Source: Oegoconia quadripuncta
Lineage: Eukaryota > Arthropoda > Insecta > Lepidoptera > Autostichidae
Reading direction: 5' to 3'
DNA: 64,000 nucleotides
Assembly (NCBI GenBank): GCA_949316235.1
Contig: OX438758.1
Coordinates: 9,395,731-9,459,730 of the forward strand
In this document: positions 10,876 through 22,919 of the stretch, piece by piece
Layout: each line of letters starts with the position of its first letter
How positions within the stretch are numbered: position 1 is the first letter of the stretch
Translations under genes and position numbers: made by a program
Notes under the pieces: model-generated
The model's input: only the letters and a program-made list of their open reading frames with translations
The model's database searches: none
What the model was told of the DNA's origin: nothing

Positions 10876-11459
10876 TAAGTATACTATAATTGTATATAAC
10901 GTGTACAACGCGAGTTTCTCAGATTAATGAATTATAGATGCTTTCGTTCAAGGGCATCCTATAGCAGGCTTTCAGAAAAATTTTCCTTACCTACCTTGAA
11001 ATCTAGACGATTACTCCTGGATTGCATGTTTTTATATAGTTTGCTGCATAATAATTATTGATTGTATGGAAATGGTGAATCAAATTAGTTACAATTTACC
11101 CAGTCGTTCTCTAAGAATAAGGGAATTATACCCACATCGCTTGTTTGCGTTTAACACAAGCAGAACGCATGCAGGGGAGCGTGCCCCATCGACTGACTAA
11201 CATCTATAATAAATATCTAACGGATGTGGATGTATTCTTTATGTCTAAAAACCAATAAGAAACAGTGTTTGGAAGTTAGACATTATATTTAGATATTTAA
11301 ATGTTAAATTAACTGGTTCGGATTGCTTTTCTGTCTCTGCAGTTATAGTGGATAACGGAGTTGGTTACACAATGACCTCCATTGTCTACATATAAGATTA
11401 TAAAACATATCTGTATTGTGTAGCTGTTAGTTGTCCTAAATAAAATAAAATAAATAATT
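10876..11459. other. AT-rich stretch, nothing recognised
   Basis: No repeat or gene recognised. Confidence 0.5.
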
Positions 11460-12075
11460 ATGTCGGGGAAAGGTGGGCGTTGCTAGCGTCTGGGACGGTG
11501 CCAGCTTCTCGTGACATAGGGTCACTCGGGAAATTGCGATATCATATCGAAGCGAATAGGATATCAGAATGACACTAGGATTTAATAGCACGAGGTAATG
11601 GTCTGCCGCTGATAGAACACATACCCGATAACCTTAAATCATTAAGTAAGATGGTAATTATAGACCAACATCCAAACAATAATATTAAATTATGATCATG
11701 AAACCTGAGATGCTTACCGGTGAACGGTAAACATTTGCAAGATCCTCATGCCATCTAACTTGGCCCTCGCATGCAGTCTGTGGAACTCATCCAATCTAGT
11801 CTACAAATCCTCCTTCTCAAATTCCATGATCAACTTCTTATTAAGTAACGACTCACTGGATTCTTCCAACACGGTCGTTGATATGCCAAGTGGTGGTCCA
11901 TCTCCTTTGACAGCTGGTAGCAAAATTATTCATTTTGATGTTCAGATCTAATATTACTGTAAACGTCGTCACCGAGCCATTTCCTGTGATACTAGCTCCA
12001 CCAGGTTACCTTCTTGTGGCAAACCGCGCACTACGGTAATCATACTACTTTCTAAATTATACATTCTGTCGCTAA
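11460..12075 (-). mobile_element. Unidentified dispersed repeat H, copy 1
   Basis: This segment is colinear with 47757-48335: both share gatgcttac-ggtgaa, acttggccctcgc, 'tcaaattccatgatcaactt' and 'cagacctaatattactg'-like blocks. A minus-strand frame gives FHRLHARAKLDGM in this copy and FHRLHARAKLHGM in the other, so it once coded for protein on the minus strand. Stops break it here. I do not recognise the protein. Confidence 0.6.
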
Positions 12076-12103
12076 TTTATTGTTATCCGTGACATATATA
12101 TTT

Positions 12104-12220
12104 ACAAAAAAAAAATTGTATTTGTGTAGTATATCAACCATGGTATCCGCAAAACAAACTTAGCTGTTTAGTGTGAAACAGATGACGTTGTTTGTACGAG
12201 TATATCCAAGGATATTTATA
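12104..12220 (+). mobile_element. SINE family B, 3'-end fragment
   Basis: Contains tgtatttgtgtagtatatca, atggtatccgca and a degenerate 'ttagctgtttagtgtgaaac' end. The head is absent. Confidence 0.6.
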
Positions 12221-12254
12221 TTTACAAATACACTTTATATACTTACATAATCAG

Positions 12255-12345
12255 TTTCAAAAAAGTGGTAAAAATAGAATGTACAATTTGGCGACCTTAT
12301 CACTAAAAGCGATCTCGTCCAGGCAACCTTTGAGTATAAGGACAG
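12255..12345 (-). mobile_element. LINE 3' fragment (AAGCGATCTCGTCCAGGCAA type)
   Basis: The block 'gcgaccttatcactaaaagc' plus 'gatctcgtccaggcaacc' matches 29820-29870. It is a known style of lepidopteran LINE 3' end. Confidence 0.45.
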
Positions 12346-12530
12346 TACATTTGAAATAGGTAGGTTGTGCGGTATTAAATAGGGATGCAGATACAAACTA
12401 CGTGAATAGATTTCATATATTTACATCCACATATATACATAGATCAATAGACAAATATTTATTTATTTAAATTATACAGGAAAAAATAGATTCCCATTTG
12501 TTGTCATCACCGAAATAGCCATGGTAATTC

Positions 12531-12810
12531 TTTTATGCGCATGTTGCTTGATCTGAATCACACGTGATGTTAAGTGAAGATGAGGCCGAAGTTTTCCACC
12601 TTCCGCGAGCTCAACCAGAATCCCCACTTATTTGGGACACTGGGTCTCTTACCTGAATAACCTGGAACACAACAATGGTATCAACAGTATTGCTTGACGG
12701 TAAACTTAGATAAGATGGTGGTAGTAAGCAAAGCTTACATTTAAAAGCCCCTTATCAACCACCAACCAAACCGAGTACAAAATCTGTTGGGGTTAACCAT
12801 GATGTATGGG
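12531..12810 (-). mobile_element. SINE family C copy, degraded
   Basis: Antisense copy with cacacgtgatgttaagtgaa, acctggaacacaacaatgg and gataagatggtggtag. The head and B box are eroded. Confidence 0.7.
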
Positions 12811-12862
12811 TGACAATAATTTATAATAAATATAATTCTTATATATTGTAAATTAAACAATT

Positions 12863-13096
12863 TGACGACCTGTTTGATGTAGTGGTTAGAAATTCTGACT
12901 GCTATACCAAATATGTATATATAATTTTTGTATGATGAATACGGACATGTGTTTCCCGAGTTATGGATGTTTTTCATTTATTTATGTATTTATTTAAAAA
13001 AAAAATGTATTTGTGTAGTTTATCAACCATCCATAATACAAGCCTAGTTGCTTAGTGTGGAACTAGATGGCGCTGTGTGTATGTGCAAAGATATTT
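12863..13096 (+). mobile_element. SINE family B copy lacking the B box
   Basis: The head gacgacctgtttgatgtagt is present, but the segment that should hold the B box is replaced by a short AT-rich sequence at about 12907-12920. The body and the 3' end (acaagcctagttgcttagtg) are intact. It cannot be transcribed from an internal polymerase III promoter. Confidence 0.8.
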
Positions 13097-13099
13097 AAA

Positions 13100-16000
13100 A
13101 AAGACATATATTTAATTGATTAATTAAGCATAATAAGACTTGAGTCTGTTAAAAACTGACATCACTAACGATGTTACAAAGTAAGTACGGTTACAGGTAG
13201 CCAGCGATACAGGAAAGGAGTTGCGCGGGTCGACATCTCGTCTTGTACCATTCGGGGAGAGCCAACTTTTTACACAACACAGTGCTGCGCAAGCGCAATG
13301 TATTGTATTACAAATTTCAATACATATTCCACTTCTTAGGATTGTTTCTGTAAGGAATAATTAGGAATTATTAACCTAACAGGTATTGAGGAATGTCTTG
13401 TATTTATCCGACGCAAGGATGTTGTTTTTTTGGGGTATGTCTATTTGTATCGCTCTGTATGTGTTTCCTTTGGATCACTCTGTAGTCTAAATAGACACCT
13501 ACATTTCTACTTGCGTGGTCACATTCTAACCTGAGGATGAGGAGGTAACACTTATCCATGAAATTGTATTTTAATATGTAAATAATAAAGTTAATAGAAA
13601 ATTCTAAGATATTTGAAAGGATTTCTTAACTTTTGATCACATGGCAAGTTCCAGGTGTAAGCTAGAAACTTGACTATACCAGCAGATTGATTCGTTTATA
13701 ATTAACGTAGAAATACATGTATGCTTATTAATGTTAGAGTATATAACACATTTACCATAGAAGAATCCAGTCATTAGCAACAAACAAGCAGCAATTTGCT
13801 TCATCCAGAAACGGTTCTAAAACAACCCACATCCTACGTTTTCAACACAAAAGTACCGCATAATCTTAACCGAGAGGACGTTTTCACCGTAATTGATGTT
13901 TTTTATAAAACCACCGATCATTGTCCGATGCCATTAAAAGCGGTCAAGAATTAAAAAAAATCACACATCTACTAAACTGATTAGATTCCTATAGGTAATT
14001 TATTGTCAAGCCAGTCGCCGGTGCCAGCACAATGCCCGCTAGAAGAGGAGAGAGACAAGTTTAGAATGAGACGGGTATAGTGGGCCTTGCAAGGTGATTT
14101 CAGTTGCGTAGACGCAAGCTTATGGTCAGGTTGTTACACACACAAGCGCGTAATCACGCGCCTACGAATCGCGATGTCGGAAAAATGACGTACGTAAACC
14201 GAAATGATACGAACCCGTCACGGTAGCATTTTCCTAACATGTCGGACTATGGAAAGTGTTAACGAATGATTTGACATCTAATTTAAATATAAACGAGTGC
14301 AATATACGTTATTTATGTTGTTGACTTAGTAAATATTTATAAACTTAGTGCAAACGGGTTGTGAGAGCTAGAAATAGATACAATTTTTTTTTATTTATGA
14401 TAGTGGACAAGATTGCTAACCAATATTAAATCTTCATGTGTTTACAATTAGACAAGTGATTAACAGTGTAGATAGGTATAAGGGCAGTGACTTGTGAATA
14501 ACTTTAATGTACTTAATGTGAAGTTAAAGTAACCATCGGACTTTAAGGTAGGTTTCAATTCTATATATCTAAAAGTTACAGTTTTCAATACGTAACTAAT
14601 TTTCACCCAAGATTTGAGAAGAGGCAGAGGAAAAGAACACTTATAACCGGCGCCGGCGCCGCACAGCTCCCCTGGTTTTGCAGATATTAGCTGATGATGA
14701 CTGATAAACTTGATTCACATGTATACTTAAGTGAGTATTAGACACAGACATACATATCTATATTTATCACAAGAAATTGAAAATTGCTAAAACCCTGGAA
14801 AGTAATCAAATCAGTTAGGTAAACAAACCAACTGTGTTAAAGCTAAATATTATGAAAACGTTTCCATCAAATATGATACTGTCAAACACCAATTTTCGAA
14901 AAAAATCACTTGCAAATCGGGTCGCTACAATGTCATACACAGACAGACAAACTGACAAATACTTCAAACTTGTTACATAAAGATATCAACGGTTAAAAAA
15001 GAATGAATTTTCTATGCTACATAAATTGTAATTTGTGTTTTTAACTATGACGATTTTTACAATACTTTTATTAACTACAGCTTTAAATGCATAGATAACT
15101 CAATTTGTATAGGTGTGCTTTTTAATTTAAGCGATCCGTCAAAGAAAAAAACAACAGATACACATAGAATTTATAGCTTGCTCTTTTTGTGGATAAGGAT
15201 ACGTTATTGATAGGGGTATACATATACACGTTAGCCCTTTACATGAAGATTATTTAAGCATTTATATTATGTGTTCTATAAAGTATGTTCCAGAAAGAAC
15301 ATTTGCACTTTAAATATCGTCAATACAATGCACATTTCTCAAGATTCTTCTCGATAAACCAAAATAGTTGATGAGATCATTGGAGTAGTGGGCCAGCTCA
15401 GTCTACTGTCTAATGTGAAGTCCTGCAGTGGCAAAATTTTCATCACTCTTCATGGGAGAATTTGCTATAATCGCCGCTCTGGGCAAGCAAATGGTGCTCC
15501 TCAAAAGGTATCTCTTATGTTATGCTTGTGGTTTATTAAAGGTCTGCATCGCAATCATTATCAATTTACACAAAATGTATACCTAATTGAAAGATGAAGT
15601 ATAAGAAAGTTGGTTTATGTTACAAATAAAATTATCTATTATATTAATAAATTATAAATGAAAAGTTATCTACGTGTTGAGGCATTGTAACATGTCATTT
15701 TAAGCCCCTTCTAGACGTACAATTTCGTCCCCATTGTTGAAGTACAGGGTGACTCATAATCACTATTAATCACTATTTATAACTACTGTCATGGAAAATT
15801 ATTGGTGTGGCTTTTTTCTGCACTCATCCACAACTGTTCTAAGTATCATGAGAATTATGAGGCAAATGGACTTGGTTTATTTAAAAATAGGTGTTACGCA
15901 GGGATGAACTCTCGCTCTCTTCAATTTGAGAGCTATGCTCTTGTCGCTAAAGTCCTTTCCACACTTCTCTATATTCCGCCTTAAGGATGAACTACTGGCC

Positions 16001-17325
16001 GCAAATTAAAACATAAATAAGAAGATTTTAAGTGCACTGTGTATTGGTTTAATTGTAGGTATAATTACAGTTGTCTTTAAAAATTACCTGTTAATGCCAT
16101 ATCGGAGAAAAGTGCTAATAAAGACTTAAAACTTATAACTTCGTCTGTCGGGAGTTACAAACATAGTGACTAAATCATACATTTTCATTATTTCTTTTCT
16201 TATTTGATACTATAGGTAATCAGTACATGTATCTGACATTGTTACGTTATTCTTTATATAAATTATTTAATCATATTGCTAACTATATCTACATTGTAAT
16301 TAACAGAGCTATTGTACAAATTACGACGAGCTACTAATATAAGGCTTTTGTTACAACCCGTTGTCAAACTGCCGATGCGTGTCTTGTATTCCGTAACCAT
16401 GGCAACTGAACCGTAAATAGTCTGAGGAGAGCTCCAATAATCAATTGCAACAAGAAATTATGAATTAGAAAGACTTTTCAAAAGGATTTAGATAGCATTG
16501 TTTGGTTGTACTGTTCATGAAAAGCAAACTCATCTTCTATGATTCGTTTTATTACATTAAAAGTGTATATTTAGTTCCAGCCCAAAGGTATAAGATTTTT
16601 AAGAATGCCTTTGAATTTCTAATTCTGATTTTAAAGTGTTTACATTTTCTAACTTTACGTAAAAGGATATAAGAAAAGGAAGTAAATGTTTTACTTGTAA
16701 TGACAATACAGATGTAATGGGTCCCACAGATCACTTCACCATCTGGTGAGCTGCTTACTTCTTTGTCACACTATTCCACAAAAAGCCTCTACATAAAATG
16801 ACGCTACAGTATGTAGTTATCTGCTTGTTTAATACTTGTTTATATTATATAAAAATATCGTACGTATTTCTCATTGTTGCTCGCATATTATAATATTTCG
16901 CGCGCGTTGAAGTCTTTCTCACGCAAGCGCACGCCGCCCGTCGGTAAACCGTTCCTTTCGAGACGTATTTATCATTTTTTAATTTTTTGTTCTATAACCC
17001 CTCTTGTTGTGTCCAATAATAACAACATAATTTAGTTTAGATTAAATTTTCAATATTTAAGCTTTAAAAATAGTATTTTGATTTTATTTTATTTTGTTAA
17101 ACTAATGAAATCAAAGGGACAGGACTGTTTTTAACAGTGGCGTGCACATTTTGTCATAGGGTAGGAAGAATAATAAAATTTGCTATGAAATGAGAAAAAT
17201 ACAATTACAAAATAATAACTTACTCTATTTTAGCACGCCTTTTGGGTACGCCACTCGTGTATAACTTACATTATTGCTTATATTTTATACCTAACTTAAC
17301 GAAGGCCATAATGTAAGTTTATTAA
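13100..17325. other. 4.2-kb AT-rich stretch without recognised genes
   Basis: The longest frame is about 69 codons and looks random. A GC-rich perfect palindrome, ggcgccggcgcc, lies at 14649-14660, next to a ctgatgatgactga tail that resembles a LINE end. A tacagggtgactcataatca end near 15745 resembles DNA-transposon termini but no partner repeat was found. Confidence 0.5.
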
Positions 17326-17329
17326 GTTA

Positions 17330-17520
17330 TTTTTTTATTTTTTTTATATGAGAGGGCGGCAAACGAGCATGCGGGTCACCTGATGGAAAGCAATCCCCGC
17401 CGCCCATGGACACCCGCAATACCAAAAGGGTCACAGATGCGTTGCCGGCCTTTGAGGAAGGTGTAGGCTCGTTTTTTGAAGGTTCCAATGTCGTACTCGT
17501 TCGGGAATACCGCTGCCGAC
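17330..17520 (-). mobile_element. LINE family D 3' end
   Basis: Poly-T, then tatgagagggcggcaaacga through ttcgggaataccgctgccg, as in the copy at 62984. It is truncated at the latter point. Confidence 0.75.
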
Positions 17521-17632
17521 TTTAAGTTAGTGCCAGAAAGTTAAGAACTTTATGCGTTTCTAGCTCTGATTTTTGAGGTCGAACATTTTGAATTATTCCT
17601 CTAGGTGAGTGTATCGTTTGATTTATGATGAT

Positions 17633-17812
17633 ACTAGCTGTCCGCCCGCAGGTTTCACTTGCGTGGAATAATTTCGTCGCGGATATATTTAAGTTGTTCA
17701 TCCCGCGGGAACTACTCACTTTATTGGGATTAAAAATATCCTATGTTTAATCCAGGGTATGCTTTTGCTGTGATTGAGCAACAAATAAATAAACATACAT
17801 ACAAACATTAGC
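17633..17812 (+). mobile_element. RTE-type 3' tail, family F
   Basis: It starts actagctgtccgcccgcagg, continues with catcccgcgggaactactc and tcctatgtttaatccagggt, and ends gattgagcaacaaataaata. This order marks a class of retroelement 3' tails abundant in Lepidoptera. Other copies lie at 26825, 36421 and 57059. Confidence 0.7.
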
Positions 17813-18083
17813 ATTTATATATTACTAGTTAGATTGGATGACTAATGATCTATTGCAATCTATGTTCAGAAAACCCATCTAAAGGAGAACCCAGTTAAAG
17901 CCACTAACCACAAAAACGATTTTCACATTAGTCAAAGATCCCCATCTATATAGATCGTAACTCGTGTTATATCTAAATTTTATTATTGTACTACAAACAG
18001 ATATACATTATCTTTCGTTCATAATAACTACATATGTAGATAAGTTATTATGAGATGTAGAGTTCTGACAGATCTGTTTATCT

Positions 18084-18310
18084 GACGACCGATTGGTGTA
18101 GTGGATAGTGACCCTGTCAGCGAAACCAACGGTTGCGGGTTCGAATCCCGCGACGGGTAAATGTTTGTGTGATGAATATGAACATTTATTCCTGGGTCAT
18201 GGATTACCTTTATATAAATATTGATGTATGTTTATCCGTTATCTAGTATCCATAGTACAAGCTTTGCTTAGTTTGGAACTAGATGATTGGTGTAAGTGTC
18301 CGAAATATTT
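18084..18310 (+). mobile_element. SINE family A, near-complete
   Basis: Head gacgaccgattggtgtagtgg and B box ggttcgaatcc (about 18139-18149), then the family A body and the gtacaagctttgcttagttt end. It is the best preserved copy of the family in the window. Confidence 0.88.
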
Positions 18311-18410
18311 ATTATTTTATTTATTTATTTATTTTATTTAACACTTTATTGCATACACAAAAAACAATTACAGCAAAATAAAATTATTATTATTATTATT
18401 ATTATTATCT
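18311..18410 (-). mobile_element. LINE 3' end with (TTA)n
   Basis: 'aacactttattgcatacaca' is followed by an A-rich part and an (ATT)n microsatellite at about 18382-18409. This resembles the reversed ends seen at 3380 and 8095. Family not determined. Confidence 0.4.
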
Positions 18411-18499
18411 TTTATAAGAATTTTCTTTTTTAGACAAAGTATTAGCTTTCATGCAGTAATGTGGTAAGCGCTGGCCGCATGCGGCGTGGGAGCATTCCA

Positions 18500-18565
18500 A
18501 ATTATTAGGAGCCTGTGTTCAGTAGTAGACAGCCAGAGACAAGCTGAAATGATTATGATGTGGTA
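18500..18565 (+). mobile_element. LINE tail fragment
   Basis: 'ggagcctgtgttcagtagt' then 'aagctgaaatgattatgatg' is a degraded CAGCAGTGG/GATGATG-type end. Confidence 0.4.
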
Positions 18566-18569
18566 ACGT

Positions 18570-19249
18570 TATTTTGGAGTATGTAGATCCTATGTAGACT
18601 CTCTGCTATGTTTATCCACACAGGTTACGTTAACCTATCTGTCCCCCGTTTGCACGTGCAAATATAACCGTCAACATTCGTGATGCGCCGGTCATCTTTG
18701 GGAAAATACCTGCTGTGTTTTACTTTTATTTAATTGTCTAAATTATTTTTATCTTTCGACGCAAAAAATGGGTTGTTAGCAGTCTATATGTAATTGTGTC
18801 TTTCAGATTTATTTCTAATTTATTTCTAACTATTGTTTTAAATGTCATTCACGTTTAGTAAAAGCGGTAACAAAGATTATTTGTTTACAAACTTTAAAAA
18901 AAATCGACATCATATAAGAAATTCTTATATAGCTCTCAGTGTGTGGTCCAATCCCTAAATACAATATAAAGTTAAACCTGAAATATAGAAGAGTTTATGC
19001 CGATTTCCGAATCACGTTCGACATATTAACTGAATTTCACACTGTCATTACCAAAATTATTGTAAATTTTGTGCCGAAGTAAACTGTTTTTTTAAAATAC
19101 CGTGTACGTAGGTAATTGCCATAATTCTTTAAAACAAAGGATATTTTTCAATTACACTACTTTCGAAAACCGGTATAGATCTTGTATTTTTCTTGCACTA
19201 TATTTTTTATGAGTTTTGTTTCGCGTTTTACTACAATCCCATGCACCTG
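18570..19249. other. AT-rich stretch, nothing recognised
   Basis: No repeat or gene recognised. Confidence 0.5.
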
Positions 19250-19405
19250 TTGGAAAGGGACGACGTGGTCGAAGATGAAGCACGCGATCTCAGTAGATGT
19301 TTATTTATACTGTTCTTGAAATTCCCATGATTTATGGATTTTAGAACGACCGATGACTCCAGAAGGAAATTCCATGCTGTGGGTGTTCGCATTGTGAATG
19401 CAGAG
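19250..19405 (-). mobile_element. LINE family P fragment
   Basis: Antisense piece with gaagcacgcgatctcagtag and a diverged 'aaattccatgctgtgggtgt' (the WNS part of the C-terminus in family P). No open frame persists. Confidence 0.45.
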
Positions 19406-19812
19406 TAAAATAAGAATAATTTATTTTTAACTACAGGTAAATACAGTAGTTTACAACCAGTAAAATTTTGTAATATTCATTAGAATTTCTAAAAGTACGT
19501 TGCCAGCTGATGCACATGCTAAACATTAAAAATACTTGTGTTATAAGCATCATGAGCTCGTAATCGAAATATTATCGAGGTTTCAATTTACCAGCTTGAT
19601 TAGCATTAAAAATAAGGTTACATAAAAAAAGGATTTACCTTCCGTGCAAAACGGAACGCGAGGAGATGGCACGCAACGCACTAAGTTTTTTTATTTTTAC
19701 ATGTTCTTAAGTTTTTCGCTACTGAGTATAGGGGTTATGTTAATATTTATTTATGATCTATCTCACTTTACTTTAGATGTAAAATAGAAAAACCATTTCG
19801 TAATGATATTTT

Positions 19813-20112
19813 CATCATCATCAGCCCGTAAACATCCCACTGCAGGGATTTAGGCCTTCTCTCATATATGACGGAGTATGGACCATAGTGCACCACGCTG
19901 GCCCAATGCGGGTTAGGGACTTCACATGCCTTTGAATTATTATTTCTGAGGCACGCAGGTTTCCTCACGATGTTTTCCTTCGCCGTTTAAGAGCAGTTGG
20001 ATAAATACACATAAATAATTAAATTAAAATATTCATTGGCCTGCCTGGGGATCGAACCTAGATCTCCCAAATTAGGAGACTGTGTTTCCTCCACTGAGGC
20101 ACCGACGCGCCT
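19813..20112 (-). mobile_element. SINE family E, complete copy
   Basis: Read on the minus strand, the element begins near 20112 with ggcgcgtcggtgcctcagtg (A-box-like), has ggttcgatccc (B box) at about 20050, runs through the aaacggcgaaggaaaacatc block, and ends with gggatgtttacgggctgatg and ATGATGA at 19813. The head is tRNA-derived, whereas the GATGAT tail resembles RTE-type LINE ends. Confidence 0.82.
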
Positions 20113-20169
20113 ACTGTATGTAAGTGCTTGGATTTAACTAATTAATTTTCCTATCATAACTGTATCTGA

Positions 20170-20287
20170 AATTTAAGAGCAGTCTGATAAATGAACATAA
20201 GTAATTAAAATAAATTTAAAAACTCATTGTTATCGAACCCGGACCTCCCAAATTCAGAGACCGCGTCTTAACCGCTAAGCCACCGAC
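20170..20287 (-). mobile_element. SINE family E, head fragment
   Basis: A second partial copy directly next to the complete one. It keeps the head (gtcggtggcttagcgg on the minus strand), the tRNA-like region and the start of the body. Confidence 0.65.
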
Positions 20288-20575
20288 GATAATATTTTCA
20301 TACACATAATCACTGACAGTTTTTTTATGATAATGCTACTTATTTAAAGCAAGAACAATCTGTGTTATAGGAGTCAGCGATCCTCAGTATACTGGCGTAA
20401 CACCTTTGCAATACTCGTACATGTGAAAGTCACACAAATAACAAATGTCGTTTATCGTCAGGGTAAAAAATGTATCTTCAGTAGGATAAATGTTCTCTTA
20501 TCTTTTAATTACAATTATTACAAGCTTTTTTTAATTTCCTACTAGATAATAATAATAATAATAATAAATAAATAG

Positions 20576-20783
20576 GCTTGTGTTATGGATACCATAGATG
20601 GTCGATAAACTACACAAATATATATTTTTTTTGGAAATAAATACATGTATAAATGAAAAACTTTCATAACTCGGGAACACATGTCTGTATTCATCATACA
20701 AACATATGCCCCTAGCGGGATTCGAACCTGCGACCATTTGGTATAGTAGCAGAGTTTCTAACCACTACACCAAACAGGTCGTC
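20576..20783 (-). mobile_element. SINE family B copy
   Basis: On the minus strand the head gacgacctgtttggtgtagt (from 20783), B box aggttcgaatcccgc and body are clear. It ends at the 'tggtatccat' stage, so the last 60 bp are missing. Confidence 0.82.
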
Positions 20784-20799
20784 AACAGATACAAAAGAA

Positions 20800-21300
20800 T
20801 TTGATTAATTTACATAAGTTTGTATATGTAACTTTCATGTCAAATTTTATATTATCATACAAACACATGGACACAAAATATTTTACTAATTAATTTTTAA
20901 TACTTCTAATCTTTTTATAAATAGACATTTCTGCATTTTAAATATGCTCAGACTGTTTTGCATACTCGCATATTAGTATTTTATTCGCCTTTCACTAGTT
21001 TGTGTTACCTCAGATGCGAGGAATAATGTTAACAGCGAGGTGCATTTCTTCGATCCTCTCTTCTTGTTATCTGTTTTACTTGTACTTGCGCTTGTTTGAA
21101 GTTATTATGTGTTACATGTAATTATAGGCCGTTTTACCGACGACAAAAATCTAGTTTTGTTTCGGACAAAAGTTATGAAACGGTTTGCTTAAAATTGTCA
21201 GTCACAATTCAGTTATTATGCGTGTGTAATATCTAAATAATTAGGTAAATATATTCGAATTTATATGCTTATCCACTACAATAATTAGAATTTAGTGTAC
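20800..21300. other. AT-rich stretch, nothing recognised
   Basis: No repeat or gene recognised. Confidence 0.5.
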
Positions 21301-21309
21301 CTTCTATTT

Positions 21310-21480
21310 CTACTCAAAGTCTAGGTAATGCTTTATTTTGTAGGTACCTACATACTTAAAATAGTCAGATTTTACATTTTTTAAGGTACTGCTTTTTTTA
21401 GGTACTGCTTGTTCAAAAAGCTATTTTCCTCTGAGAATAACACGCAAGAAACTCGAGGGGTTGCTGTTTAAACCGTGATT
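21310..21480 (-). mobile_element. LINE 3' end, family M
   Basis: 'actcaaagtctaggtaatgc', 'tttattttgtagg' and 'caagaaactcgaggggttgc' appear in this order. The same order is at 52728-52862 and, better, at 43896-44095 and 45545-45600. This is a widespread lepidopteran LINE end. Confidence 0.5.
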
Positions 21481-21639
21481 AAATGTTTAAAATACTTACA
21501 TATTAATTTGTAACACAAATTTTAAGTATATTTATATTTCGTCAATTTTATGGCCGTATTTCTAAATAAATGTTCATTACAATGCACTTGGTTTACATTA
21601 CTCTGTCAAAGACATAGTTGTATTTTAGCCTATTTTGGC

Positions 21640-22015
21640 TACTTATTTGGTATAGTGGTTAGAATCTTGACTGTTATACTAAAAGGTCGCGGGTTCGATT
21701 CTCGCTAGGAGCATATTTTTGTATGATGAATAGTGACATGTGTTTGGTAGTGATTGTGAGTTATGGATGTTTCATTTATGTGTGTATTTATGTACAAAAA
21801 TAATGTATTTGTGTATTATATCAACCATCTGGTATCCATAATTTTTTAATTCTTAATTTTGTTTATTCGATAGACTATCAGCTGCAGTAACAATATTACG
21901 AACAATAACAGGAGACAGAGAGCAATTATTAGAGGTCATCACAAATAATACAAGCCTAATTAAAAAAAAATACTTAGTGTGGGACTAGATGGCACTGTGT
22001 ATACATGCAGAGATA
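21640..22015 (+). mobile_element. SINE family B copy with an internal insertion
   Basis: The head (tttggtatagtggttagaat), B box (gggttcgattc), body and 3' end (acttagtgtgggactagatg) are present. The 'tatccataat|aatacaagcc' junction is split by about 103 bp of foreign sequence at 21844-21946. Confidence 0.8.
21844..21946 (-). mobile_element. Small A-tailed insertion inside a SINE
   Basis: On the minus strand it holds about 30 open codons (including SLSPVIVRNIVTAADSL), a TAA stop, an overlapping AATAAA and an A-rich end. This looks like the 5'-truncated end of a reverse-transcribed transcript or LINE. The source is not recognised. Confidence 0.45.
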
Positions 22016-22194
22016 TTAGTTATATTATTATATTTTATTATTCGTCTATTAACTTTAATTTAAATTATTGTATACTTCTAGAAAAAGTATTATATGAAAA
22101 TGCGTAAATACTGAAACTAAATCATAATTGTTGCCACAAATTGAAAATCTTGAATTCATATGAATAACTAATACAATAGCAACTAACTATAACT

Positions 22195-22265
22195 TTTATT
22201 AACTGGACTTTATTATGTGAACGTCCAGCAGTGGACTTCCTGTGGCTAAAACAACGATGATGTTG
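22195..22265 (+). mobile_element. LINE tail fragment
   Basis: 'gtccagcagtggacttcctg' followed by 'aacgatgatg' is the CAGCAGTGG/GATGATG end type. Confidence 0.4.
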
Positions 22266-22269
22266 TACT

Positions 22270-22917
22270 GCATAAACTCCATCCCTATAAAAATCAGTCC
22301 ATATCGTAGCCATAGGTATTTCAATTTGCATTTTAATTAAAAAGTTTTATTTATTTATATGCCAATTTAAATAATTGGGTTCTTGTTTATCTAATTACTA
22401 AGATATAACCACATTTACTATAATCCTTAACTCTCTCACCAACTTTCACTTATCTTTTATTCGTGATTGTAATCCTATTTGTTTCTTTAATATATTCTAA
22501 TCGATACATTATAAATGTTTTATGCTCAGATACGCATATAATGTTTATGATATATTGTTCGCCGTTGGACCTTTCACCTACTGTTTCTTGCTCATTTCCT
22601 TGAAAACTGTTGGGTTAGCTTCGTCGTTTGTGCCTCGAAGCTCATTAACTTTTTGCTGTACAGTCAGTTATGTCATTACTATTTGCTATCCGTTATTCTT
22701 TTCTATTTCACTCGGTTTCCTATTAAAGGATAATAACACTGTGATAATGCGTTCGAATAGACAAGAACATCACATTGTAATGGAGATCGGTTTGTAACGA
22801 GCAACGCTGTTTTGTGCCATTGATCACATAAATTTGCAATTAATAAATTTAAGTAACAATATAATAGCTTACATATAGGTCTATAAGTATACGGACATTG
22901 TAAAGGAAATGAATTCA
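22270..22917. other. AT-rich stretch, nothing recognised
   Basis: A 91-codon plus-strand frame (22522-22797) is hydrophobic and low in complexity. No family resemblance was found, and I treat it as chance. Confidence 0.45.
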
Positions 22918-22919
22918 TT

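Noticed and set aside
14649..14660. GC-rich palindrome ggcgccggcgcc as a regulatory site
   Set aside because: A single 12-bp palindrome next to a LINE-like tail, with no promoter context.
18084..18160. tRNA gene-like sequence with good A and B boxes
   Set aside because: The same head recurs in several copies joined to a constant body, and it lacks a proper acceptor stem end. It is a SINE head, not a tRNA gene.
22522..22797. 91-codon hydrophobic frame as a membrane protein
   Set aside because: T-rich codons give hydrophobic residues by default in this DNA. It shows no conserved motif and no repeated support.
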